DNA of 47,753 nucleotides from Clostridium sp. CAG:413 (GTDB lineage Bacteria > Bacillota > Clostridia > Oscillospirales > Acutalibacteraceae), in NCBI GenBank assembly GCA_000431775.1, contig FR888205.1:1-47753 (forward strand). The letters are read 5' to 3'. Shown piece after piece: positions 25,710 through 34,758 of the stretch. How positions within the stretch are numbered: position 1 is the stretch's first letter; every line of letters starts with the position of its first letter. Made by a program: the position numbers and the translations under genes. The notes under the pieces were generated by a model, which saw only the letters and a program-made list of their open reading frames with translations, searched no databases and was not told the DNA's origin.

Positions 25710-26669
25710 ATGAAGTATTATCTCGGCATGGATATCGGTGGCACGAAATGCGCCGTCGTCCTCGGCGAAAAAGGCTCGTCCTCCGTCAAGGATAAAATAC
25801 GCTTTGATACCCGCAGCGAGCGCGGCTGGCGCACCGTCGTCGGCGAGCTTATCTCCTCGGCGCATGAGCTGCTTGGGCGAAACGGGATATCCTGCGAGGA
25901 TGTCATTGCCTGCGGCGTCAGCTGCGGAGGCCCTCTGAACAGCGAGACGGGAGTTATAATGTGCCCGCCGAATCTGCCCGATTGGGATAATGTGCCTTTG
26001 GCGCAGATGATAACCGATGAATTCGGTTTTCCCTGCAAGGTGCGTAACGACGCCGACGCCTGCGCGCTCGCCGAGTGGCAGTTCGGGGCGGGCAGAGGAT
26101 GCAGAAATATGATATTTCTCACCTTCGGCACCGGCATGGGTGCGGGCCTGATCCTCGACGGCAGGCTTTACAGCGGCACGCTCGGCATGGCGGGCGAGGT
26201 GGGGCATATGCGTATCGACGCGGACGGCCCCGTCGGCTACGGCAAGGCAGGCTCCTTTGAGGGCTATTGCTCGGGCGCGGGCATAGCCTCGACCACCCGC
26301 AAGATGCTGCCGCTTTATAACGGAGAGACCGTCCTCACCCCCGACGATGTCTCCGCCAAGGCGGTCGCTCAGGCGGCTACGGGCGGCGACAGGCTTGCTC
26401 AGGCGATATACCGCCGCTGCGGCGAGAAGCTGGGGTTGGGGCTCTCGATACTCATTGATATATTGAACCCCGAGCGGATAGTGATAGGCAGCATTTTTGC
26501 CCGCTCAAGCCATCTGCTCGTTGACAGCATGAACGAAACGATAAAGAAAGAGGCGCTGCCCGCTTCAGCGGCCTGCTGCACGGTGGTGCCCGCAATGCTC
26601 GGCGACGAGATAGGCGATTATGCGGCGCTCGGCGTTGCAAAGGACTATGCGGAGGGCAAAAATGACTGA
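25710..26669 (+). CDS. ROK family sugar kinase
   Basis: A 319-residue ROK protein. The ATP phosphate-binding motif MDIGGTKCAVVLG is at the start, the catalytic Asp region is NDADACAL (~110-118), and FGTGMGAGLILDG is the adenosine/phosphate loop. No winged-helix domain is present, so it is a kinase rather than a ROK repressor. The usual zinc motif with three cysteines after GHM is missing: the sequence there is GPVGYGKAGSFEGYC. The ATG at 25710 has AGAGGTG before it; a GTG nine bases upstream lies inside that site. The sugar is not assigned; the SIS and GH2 neighbours suggest a released monosaccharide such as a glucose, mannose or amino-sugar type. Confidence 0.88.
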   Translation: MKYYLGMDIGGTKCAVVLGEKGSSSVKDKIRFDTRSERGWRTVVGELISSAHELLGRNGISCEDVIACGVSCGGPLNSETGVIMCPPNLPDWDNVPLAQMITDEFGFPCKVRNDADACALAEWQFGAGRGCRNMIFLTFGTGMGAGLILDGRLYSGTLGMAGEVGHMRIDADGPVGYGKAGSFEGYCSGAGIASTTRKMLPLYNGETVLTPDDVSAKAVAQAATGGDRLAQAIYRRCGEKLGLGLSILIDILNPERIVIGSIFARSSHLLVDSMNETIKKEALPASAACCTVVPAMLGDEIGDYAALGVAKDYAEGKND

Positions 26670-27282
26670 CAGGATATTTGAAGAGCTTTTTGAGCGATAC
26701 CCCCGCCTTGAGGCGTGCAGGGGCGATATATATAAAGCCTTTGAGCTTATGAGCGATTGCTATGATAACGGCGGCAAGCTGCTCTGCTGCGGCAACGGCG
26801 GCAGCGCTGCCGACTGCGACCATCTTGTGGGCGAGCTGATGAAAGGCTTCCTTAAAAAAAGGCCGTTTTCGCCGGAAGAAAAGGAGCGCTTCGGTGACAG
26901 TGAGATGGCGGAGAATCTGCAAAAGGGTCTGCCCGCAATTTCACTCTGTGCCCATTCGGCTCTTATGACGGCGTTTGAGAATGACGCAGTGCCCGCCCTC
27001 GTCTTTGCCCAGCAGGTGTGCGCCTATGCGGCAAAAAATGATTTGCTCATAGCGTTCACCACCTCTGGTAACTCCGCAAACGTGGTCTATGCCCTCAAAG
27101 CGGCAAAGGCTGCGGGGGTTGGGAGCGTGGCCGTCACCGGCGAGCGTGAGAGCGAGTCGAGCCGCCTTGCCGACGTGTGCATCCGCCTGCCGGAGACCGA
27201 GACATTTAAGGTGCAGGAGCTTACATTGCCCGTTTATCATTGCCTTGCGGCGATGATCGAAGATAAATATTTTGAAATATAA
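26662..27282 (+). CDS. SIS-domain sugar isomerase (GmhA/DiaA-like)
   Basis: A 206-residue SIS-domain protein resembling sedoheptulose-7-phosphate isomerase GmhA. It has a helical N-terminus, then GNGGSAADCDHLVGELMKGF (~40-60) and TTSGNSANV (~133), the phosphosugar-binding loops. The ATG overlaps the ROK stop by 8 bases; a longer upstream frame lies within the ROK gene and has no ribosome site. Being between a sugar kinase and a glycosidase, it may act on a sugar phosphate from that pathway. GmhA activity proper would be odd here because no heptose pathway genes are seen. Confidence 0.82.
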   Translation: MTDRIFEELFERYPRLEACRGDIYKAFELMSDCYDNGGKLLCCGNGGSAADCDHLVGELMKGFLKKRPFSPEEKERFGDSEMAENLQKGLPAISLCAHSALMTAFENDAVPALVFAQQVCAYAAKNDLLIAFTTSGNSANVVYALKAAKAAGVGSVAVTGERESESSRLADVCIRLPETETFKVQELTLPVYHCLAAMIEDKYFEI

Positions 27283-27294
27283 GGAGAAAATTTT

Positions 27295-29001
27295 ATGACC
27301 ATCCCCAGAAGCGAGCATCCCGATCCTCAATTCCAAAGAAAAGATTGGCTTAATCTCAACGGAGAATGGGATTTTGAATTCGATTTCGGCAACAGCGGCC
27401 TGAGGGCAGGTGTGCTTGAAAAGGACGAATGGAGCAGGAAGATAAACGTCCCGTTCTGCCCCGAGAGCAAGCTCTCCGGCATTGAATACACCGATTTTAT
27501 TGCCGCCGTGTGGTACAGAAAAAGTGTGACCGTGACCGAGGCTCAGCTTGAGGGCAGGGTGCTCATCCACTTCGGTGCAGTCGATTATGAGACCTACCTC
27601 TATGTCAACGGCGAGGAGGCGGGCTACCACAAGGGCGGCTACACCTCGTTCACCTTTGATATCACCGAATTCCTGACTGCGGGCGAGAATGTCATTGCCG
27701 TCAACGCAAGGGATGACGTCAGAGATCCGCTCGTTCCCAGAGGCAAGCAGAGCGAGCTTTACAATTCCCACGGCTGCGATTACACGAGGACTACCGGTAT
27801 TTGGCAGACCGTTTGGCTTGAATTCGTACCGAAAGCGTATGTCAAGAGCTTCAAGCTCTTCCCCGATACGGTCAATGCGACGCTCGGCGTTTCCGCCGTT
27901 GTCGAGGGTGAGGGCGCGTTCAAAGCGGAGGCGTTCTACGACGGCAGACTTGTCGGCAGCTTTGAAAAGACGGCTGCGGGCTTTGTCAGCGGCGATATCA
28001 AGCTCAGCGAGGCTCATCTTTGGGAGGTCGGCTGCGGCAGGCTTTATGACCTTAAAATTACCTTCGGCGGCGACGAGATAAGCAGCTATTTCGGCCTGAG
28101 AGATATCCGCATCGACGGCTATAAGGTGCTTATCAACGGCAAGTCCGTGTTCCAGCGCCTTGTGCTCGACCAGGGCTTCTACGCCGACGGTATTTACACC
28201 GCACCGAGCGATGAAGCGCTCGAAAAGGATATAAGACTTTCGCTTGCGGTCGGCTTCAACGGCGCAAGGCTGCATCAGAAGGTCTTTGAGCCGAGATTCC
28301 TCTATCATTGCGACCGCCTCGGCTATATCGTGTGGGGCGAATTCGGCAACTGGGGTCTCGATTACTCAAGGGACGGTGCTCTCGAAGCAATGCTGCCCCA
28401 GTGGTGCGAGAGCGTTGCGAGGGATTTCAATCACCCCGCCATCGTCGGCTGGTGCCCGTTCAACGAGACTTGGGACAGAGACGGCAGAAAGCAGAATGAC
28501 GAGCTGCTCAGGATAATCTACCGCGTCACAAAGCAGCTTGACGAGACCAGACCCTGCATCGACACGAGCGGCAACTTCCACGTCGAGACCGATATATTCG
28601 ACGTCCACGACTATGAGCAGAAGGTCGAGATATTCAAGGGCAACTATGACCGCCTGATGACCGAGGGCGTGCTCTTCGAGCACTTCCCCGACAGGCAGGA
28701 GTATGACGGTAAAAAGCCCGCGTTCGTCAGCGAATACGGCGGTATCCAGTGGTCGCTCGGCAGCAGGGGAGACGCATGGGGCTATGGCAACGCCCCCAAG
28801 AGCGAGCAGGAGTTCATCGACCGCTACAAGGGCCTCACCGACGCACTGCTTGACAATGAGCGTATGTTCGGCTTCTGCTACACTCAGCTCTATGATATCG
28901 AGCAGGAGCAGAACGGCCTTTACTACTACGACCGCTCCCCGAAGTTCGACCCCGAGCTGTTCAGAAGGATAAATTCACGCAAGGCTGCAATTGAAGACTG
29001 A
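27295..29001 (+). CDS. Glycoside hydrolase family 2 protein
   Basis: A 568-residue GH2 enzyme with jelly-roll, Ig-like and TIM-barrel domains. The acid/base Glu391 is in WCPFNETW and the nucleophile Glu480 in FVSEYGG. No signal peptide is seen, so it is cytoplasmic. The length is near that of beta-glucuronidases and short beta-galactosidases rather than the ~1000-residue LacZ. AAGGAGAA lies before the ATG, 12 bases after the SIS gene. Specificity cannot be read from sequence; the kinase and isomerase partners suggest an imported oligosaccharide or glycoside. Confidence 0.92.
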   Translation: MTIPRSEHPDPQFQRKDWLNLNGEWDFEFDFGNSGLRAGVLEKDEWSRKINVPFCPESKLSGIEYTDFIAAVWYRKSVTVTEAQLEGRVLIHFGAVDYETYLYVNGEEAGYHKGGYTSFTFDITEFLTAGENVIAVNARDDVRDPLVPRGKQSELYNSHGCDYTRTTGIWQTVWLEFVPKAYVKSFKLFPDTVNATLGVSAVVEGEGAFKAEAFYDGRLVGSFEKTAAGFVSGDIKLSEAHLWEVGCGRLYDLKITFGGDEISSYFGLRDIRIDGYKVLINGKSVFQRLVLDQGFYADGIYTAPSDEALEKDIRLSLAVGFNGARLHQKVFEPRFLYHCDRLGYIVWGEFGNWGLDYSRDGALEAMLPQWCESVARDFNHPAIVGWCPFNETWDRDGRKQNDELLRIIYRVTKQLDETRPCIDTSGNFHVETDIFDVHDYEQKVEIFKGNYDRLMTEGVLFEHFPDRQEYDGKKPAFVSEYGGIQWSLGSRGDAWGYGNAPKSEQEFIDRYKGLTDALLDNERMFGFCYTQLYDIEQEQNGLYYYDRSPKFDPELFRRINSRKAAIED

Positions 29002-29005
29002 TTTT

Positions 29006-29311
29006 AAGGCTGCGGGCAAAGGGCGGACTCAGATAAAGATAAGCCGCCCTGTAAAAAGTCTTTTGCCCTGTGGCTTCGTTAAAAATGCTCGCAATATATC
29101 TCCATTATTCCTGCGCTTTTTGCCTTGCCACAGAACAAAATCCAATTTTACAGGGTGCATAGCAGTTTTGAGCGAGATATTTTTCGTTCAGACAAAATAA
29201 CAAAATCTCGGCAATACTTTGTGTATTACCGAGATTTTTTATGAAGTATGGGCGGAAAATAGCCTCTCAAAACCGACTTATCTTTATCTGAGTCCGCCCA
29301 ACCGCAGCCTT
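29006..29311. repeat. ~300-base nested inverted-repeat element, MITE-like
   Basis: Outer arms 29006-29046 and 29274-29311 are inverted copies of each other (AAGGCTGCGG, then GGGCGGACTCAGATAAAG) with a few changes. Inside, 29047-29075 (CCCTGTAAAA ... CCCTGTGGC) pairs with 29127-29155 (GCCACAGAACAAAA ... TTTTACAGGG), and a third hairpin lies at 29202-29239. No coding region is evident. The layout suggests a small non-autonomous mobile element or a long structured 3' end of the GH2 transcript. Confidence 0.6.
29202..29239 (+). terminator. Strong hairpin with T-run after the GH2 gene
   Basis: AAAATCTCGGCAATAC-TTTGT-GTATTACCGAGATTTT forms a 16-pair stem with one mismatch, followed by TTT. It probably ends transcription of the sugar cluster, 200 bases after GH2. 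Confidence 0.75.
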
Positions 29312-29377
29312 TTTATGTCTGCCGTGCCGAAGCTGCATATAATATATAATGGTATAAATTACGGCGGGGGTGCGGTT

Positions 29378-30010
29378 TTGAGATACAGGCGGCTATATTA
29401 CGGGAGAAAGACCGTTATTTTCAGGGCGGTGTGCTTGGCGCTGGTGCTGCTCATCGCTGTTTTGCTTGCTGATGCGCAATTACGCCCGGCGGTGACGGAG
29501 CTTGCGGCGCTCGAAGCCCATAGGCTTGCGACCGAGAGGATAAATGCCGCCGTTGTGAGCGTGCTGTCACAGGGCGCACCCGAGTATTCGGAGCTTGTTA
29601 AGGTCAGCTACGGCGCAGATAACTCGATAACGGGAGTGAGCACCGACGCAGTGAAGCTGAATCTCTTTAAGGCGAGGGTGACTGAGGCTATAGACGCCGC
29701 CTTTGAGGATAAGGAGCGCACCGAGGTCAGAGTGCCGCTCGGCACGGCCACGGGCGTGTCGCTTTTCTCAGGGATAGGCCCTCAAATCAAGGTCAAGGTC
29801 GGCTGCTCGGCTTCTACTGCGTCGGATTTTGAGAATGTCTTTGCCTCAGCGGGGGTCAATCAGACCCAGCACAGCGTGATGCTCAATATCGAAACGACCG
29901 TCGTGCTTTCGCTTGCGGGCAGGCAGATGACCGAGCAGGTGCAGACCTCGCTCTGCATCGCCCAGACCGTCATAGTCGGCAGCGTGCCGAATGTCTCCGT
30001 GACCAAATAA
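29378..30010 (+). CDS. yunB: Sporulation protein YunB
   Basis: A ~210-residue YunB, a mother-cell sporulation protein under sigma-E in Bacillus. One membrane helix follows a basic start (~15-35), and the outer domain contains GATGVSLFSGIGPQIKVKV (near mid-protein) and a NIETTVVLSLAGR segment. The likely start is TTG at 29378 (LRYRRLYYGRK), with GGGGG about 8 bases before it; no ATG gives a sensible N-terminus, since an upstream one would run through the inverted-repeat arm. A CATATAAT at 29336-29343 could be a sigma-E-like -10. Confidence 0.82.
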   Translation: MRYRRLYYGRKTVIFRAVCLALVLLIAVLLADAQLRPAVTELAALEAHRLATERINAAVVSVLSQGAPEYSELVKVSYGADNSITGVSTDAVKLNLFKARVTEAIDAAFEDKERTEVRVPLGTATGVSLFSGIGPQIKVKVGCSASTASDFENVFASAGVNQTQHSVMLNIETTVVLSLAGRQMTEQVQTSLCIAQTVIVGSVPNVSVTK

Positions 30011-30015
30011 AACCG

Positions 30016-32054
<2,039 letters not shown>

Positions 32055-32069
32055 AAGGAGGAGATTTCT

Positions 32070-32531
32070 ATGGTATGCAAAAACTGCGGTAAAGAAGTCA
32101 AGGAGGGCACAAAATTCTGCACTGACTGCGGCGCACCTGTTCAGCCGGAGCCGCAGGCAACATACAGCCGACCGAATTATCAGCAGCCCCCGCAGCAGCA
32201 GTATCAGCAGTACGATCAGTCGTATCAGCATTATAATCCGTATAATCAGCCCGGTCAGGCTGATAATTTCGCGCCCGTGACGAGTGTCGGCAAATATGTT
32301 CTTTGGATAATTCTCAGTACGCTGTTCCCGGCAGGCTTTATCATTCTTATAGTTTTTGCTCTTGACAAAACGGATAAAAACAGATCAAATTTTGCCAAGG
32401 CAATGCTCATAACACAAGTCTGCGCAACCGTCATGAGCATAATCGTGTTGATAGTCCTGGCTGTCCTGGGCTTCTCCGTCAGCGACGAAATAGCCGGTGA
32501 ATTCGCTAATGAGCTCACACTGATGATGTGA
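32070..32531 (+). CDS. Zinc-ribbon membrane protein with Gln/Tyr-rich linker
   Basis: A 153-residue protein. An N-terminal zinc ribbon (Cys3, Cys6, Cys17, Cys20: CKNCG ... CTDCG) is followed by a low-complexity linker rich in Gln, Tyr, Pro and Asn (~30-70) and two membrane helices (~80-105 and ~115-142). AAAAGGAGGAG precedes the ATG, 15 bases after ligA. Many Firmicute zinc-ribbon membrane proteins have this layout; the function is unknown. Confidence 0.75.
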   Translation: MVCKNCGKEVKEGTKFCTDCGAPVQPEPQATYSRPNYQQPPQQQYQQYDQSYQHYNPYNQPGQADNFAPVTSVGKYVLWIILSTLFPAGFIILIVFALDKTDKNRSNFAKAMLITQVCATVMSIIVLIVLAVLGFSVSDEIAGEFANELTLMM

Positions 32532-32534
32532 TAA

Positions 32535-32840
32535 ATGAAAAAAGCGGTTTTGCCGAGAAATAAGAAGCTGAAAGTGATGCCTGCACATCTCAGAAATAAT
32601 GCCGCGCAGGAAGAAAACAGGCTGTGGCATGGGTTCCCCGGGGAGTATTCGATTCGGTTTAACCGTCAACGGCTCGTCGGCGATCACATTACGTATTTTT
32701 ACTGTGCAAGGGCAAAACTCGTTATTGAGCCTGAAGGCTCTCAGCATTATGAGGAAGCGGTGATGGATGCCGTCACGAAGCGACCTAAAGCGGAAGGGAT
32801 AAACCATGATAAGAAGCAAGAATGCCGATATTACCATTGA
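32535..32840 (+). pseudogene. Degenerate DUF559 (Vsr-like endonuclease) gene
   Basis: A 101-residue frame matching the DUF559 endonuclease-like family in its first ~75 residues (HLRNNAAQEENRLWH, YCARAKLVIE, GSQHYEE). The usual catalytic aspartate in V-D-F-Y-C is Tyr here (ITYFYC), and EIDG is EPEG. The family normally continues for another ~35-45 residues; here the similarity stops and the frame runs into the next gene's ribosome site and start, overlapping the GNAT gene by 35 bases. No good ribosome site is seen upstream. All this points to a decayed remnant. Confidence 0.65.
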
Positions 32841-33276
32841 GCCGCTGAAGCTCGAGGAATACGGAAGATGTCAAAACATTTGGAATATGAAAACCCAGCC
32901 GCTTACGGAGACGTGGCGAAGCGAGATAGCGTCCGGCAACCGTCTTGTATTCATCTATAAGATAAACGGCGAATTTATCGGTGAGGGCGCCCTTGTCTTG
33001 GAGGCCGACGACCCCGATTACACTATCCCCGGCAGGAGAGTTTATATCTCAAGGATGATAGTTAAAAAGGAGTACCGTAATCGCGGCATAGGCAGCGCAA
33101 TGCTTGCTTTTCTCATTGAGAAGGCAAAAGAAATGGGCTTTGCGGAAGCCGCCATCGGTGTTGATAAAGACAACGCCAACGCTCTTCATCTTTATCGCAA
33201 ATTCGGCTTCACCGAGGTGCTGTTTGACGGTGCGGATGAGTACGGAGAATTTTATAAGCTGCTGAAAAGGATTTGA
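32806..33276 (+). CDS. GNAT family N-acetyltransferase
   Basis: A 156-residue GNAT protein. The acetyl-CoA loop is in VKKEYRNRGIGSAMLAFLIEKAKEMGF (the RNRGIGSAML signature) and the C-terminal strand is NANALHLYRKFGFTEV. GGAAGGG precedes the ATG, which lies inside the decayed DUF559 frame. Substrate unknown. It is a free-standing accessory gene with no terminator seen directly after it before the pheS leader. Confidence 0.9.
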   Translation: MIRSKNADITIEPLKLEEYGRCQNIWNMKTQPLTETWRSEIASGNRLVFIYKINGEFIGEGALVLEADDPDYTIPGRRVYISRMIVKKEYRNRGIGSAMLAFLIEKAKEMGFAEAAIGVDKDNANALHLYRKFGFTEVLFDGADEYGEFYKLLKRI

Positions 33277-33349
33277 CGTCAGCCTCCAAACAGTATAATA
33301 TCCACAAATTTCATTGTGCCGCTTCAACAAAATAAAAGCGTTTTACCTC

Positions 33350-33378
33350 TTGCAAAAGGAAAAATAATGTGTTATATT
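33350..33378 (+). promoter_or_regulatory. Promoter of the pheST T-box transcript
   Basis: TTGCAA (33350-33355), 17 bases, TATATT (33373-33378), followed by the T-box leader. Confidence 0.75.
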
Positions 33379-33384
33379 ATTAGC

Positions 33385-33630
33385 GATATATAAACGCAGT
33401 GATCGGGAGAGTAAGCGAATCTCAAGTGCGTCAGAGAGGATCCGCCATCGGCTGGAAGCGGGTCGCACGGCGTTCGCCGAAGTTCACCCGGGAGCGGCGG
33501 GGCTGAATTCAGTAGGCTCCGACGGCAGCAACCGTTATCTGTTTCAAGCGCCCGAGCTATCGGGAATGCAGGGTGGTACCGCGGATATTTTTCGTCCCTC
33601 GTTGTCTTATGACAACGGGGGATTTAATAT
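33385..33630 (+). ncRNA. T-box riboswitch, UUC (Phe) specifier
   Basis: A complete T-box leader. Stem I contains the distal AGAGAGGA and GGCTGGAAGCGGG segments and a specifier loop GAAG-TTC-ACC (around 33480). The T-box sequence GGGTGGTACCGCG lies at 33571-33583. Specifier TTC reads tRNA-Phe(GAA), matching the pheS-pheT genes downstream. Uncharged tRNA-Phe would bind and stabilise the antiterminator, allowing read-through (established mechanism). Confidence 0.95.
33596..33621 (+). terminator. T-box terminator hairpin
   Basis: CCCTCGTTGTC-TTAT-GACAACGGGGG followed by ATTTAATATT. The 5' part overlaps the T-box antiterminator region, so the two structures are alternatives. Confidence 0.85.
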
Positions 33631-33673
33631 TATTCAGGTAACAGCTTAACAGCAGTTGAAAGGATTGATCAAA

Positions 33674-34756
33674 ATGTTTGAAAAACCGGCAGAGCTTAGG
33701 AAACTCTTTGAGCAGAGAGCCGCCGAGATCGCCGCTTCGTCCGACCTTGAGCAGCTCAGGATAGAGTTCCTCGGCAAAAAGGGTCACGTCTCCGGTCTCA
33801 TGCAGGAGCTTCGCAATGTCCCCAACGACAGGAAGAAGGAAGCCGGCCAGCGTATAAACGAGACCAAGCAGTTCATTGAGAATGCGCTTGCTCAGAAGTT
33901 TGAGGAGCTCAAGAAGCTCGAGGAGCAGAGACTCATTGAATCCGCCGAGAGCTATGACGAGTCAATGCCCGTCTATACCGAGCTCGGCTCATATCACCCG
34001 ATTACCCTCGTGCAGAGGGAGCTTGAGGATATCTTCCTCAACATGGGCTTCTCGATAGAGGATTATTCCGAGGTCACCGACGACTACAATTGCTTCGAGG
34101 GCGTCAATATCCCGAAGCATCACCCCGCCAGAGATATGCAGGATACCTATTATCTGAGCAACGGTCAGCTTCTCAAGACCCACACCTCCGCCGCTCAGAA
34201 TACCATTCTGCGCAAGTATGCCGCTTCGCTCGAGCAGGGCAACCCGCTCAGAGCCGTTTTCCCCGGCCGCTGCTTCAGAAACGAGAAGATCGACGCCTGC
34301 CATGAGAATACCTTCTTCCAGATGGAGGGCATGATGGTCGATAAGGATGTTTCGATCTCAAACCTCATCTACTTTATGAAGACCATGCTCTCTAAGGTGT
34401 TCCAGAAGGATGTCACCGTCAGGCTGCGTCCGGGCTTTTTCCCGTTCGTCGAGCCGGGCTTTGAGCTTGATATCCAGTGCCTTATATGCGGCGGCGAGGG
34501 CTGCCCCTCTTGCAAGAATTCCGGCTGGCTCGAGCTTTGCCCCTGCGGCATGATTCACCCCAATGTCCTCAAGCTCGGCGGCGTTGACCCTGAGAAATAC
34601 ACCGGCTTCGCCTTCGGTCTCGGTCTGACGAGGCTCGCAATGATGAAGTACGGCATCAAGGATATCCGAGTATTCAACAGCGGCAACCTCAAGGCGCTGT
34701 CGCAGTTCACCGACAAATCATTCACCAGACCGTCTGACGAAAGCGAGGAGGCGTAA
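33674..34756 (+). CDS. pheS: Phenylalanyl-tRNA synthetase alpha chain
   Basis: A 360-residue class II synthetase subunit. An N-terminal coiled coil (~10-90) is followed by the catalytic core with HHPARDMQDTYY, TSAAQNT, FRNEKID and the motif 3 region GLGLTRLAMMKYG. The ATG at 33674 has AAAGGA upstream; a longer TTG-initiated reading uses that site as coding and is rejected. The CPSC and CPCG pairs near residues 270-300 look like a zinc-like cysteine set found in bacterial PheS. It overlaps the leader-controlled transcript and is followed by pheT after 2 bases. Confidence 0.96.
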   Translation: MFEKPAELRKLFEQRAAEIAASSDLEQLRIEFLGKKGHVSGLMQELRNVPNDRKKEAGQRINETKQFIENALAQKFEELKKLEEQRLIESAESYDESMPVYTELGSYHPITLVQRELEDIFLNMGFSIEDYSEVTDDYNCFEGVNIPKHHPARDMQDTYYLSNGQLLKTHTSAAQNTILRKYAASLEQGNPLRAVFPGRCFRNEKIDACHENTFFQMEGMMVDKDVSISNLIYFMKTMLSKVFQKDVTVRLRPGFFPFVEPGFELDIQCLICGGEGCPSCKNSGWLELCPCGMIHPNVLKLGGVDPEKYTGFAFGLGLTRLAMMKYGIKDIRVFNSGNLKALSQFTDKSFTRPSDESEEA

Positions 34757-34758
34757 GT

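Noticed and set aside
26941..28308. 455-residue open frame on the minus strand across SIS and GH2
   Set aside because: It is antisense to two clear genes with catalytic motifs; such frames arise from GC-biased third positions. No ribosome site or family resemblance.
29219..29377. Extended N-terminus for YunB from an upstream start
   Set aside because: The added residues read through the terminator hairpin and repeat arm; the TTG at 29378 with a G-rich ribosome site fits the family start.
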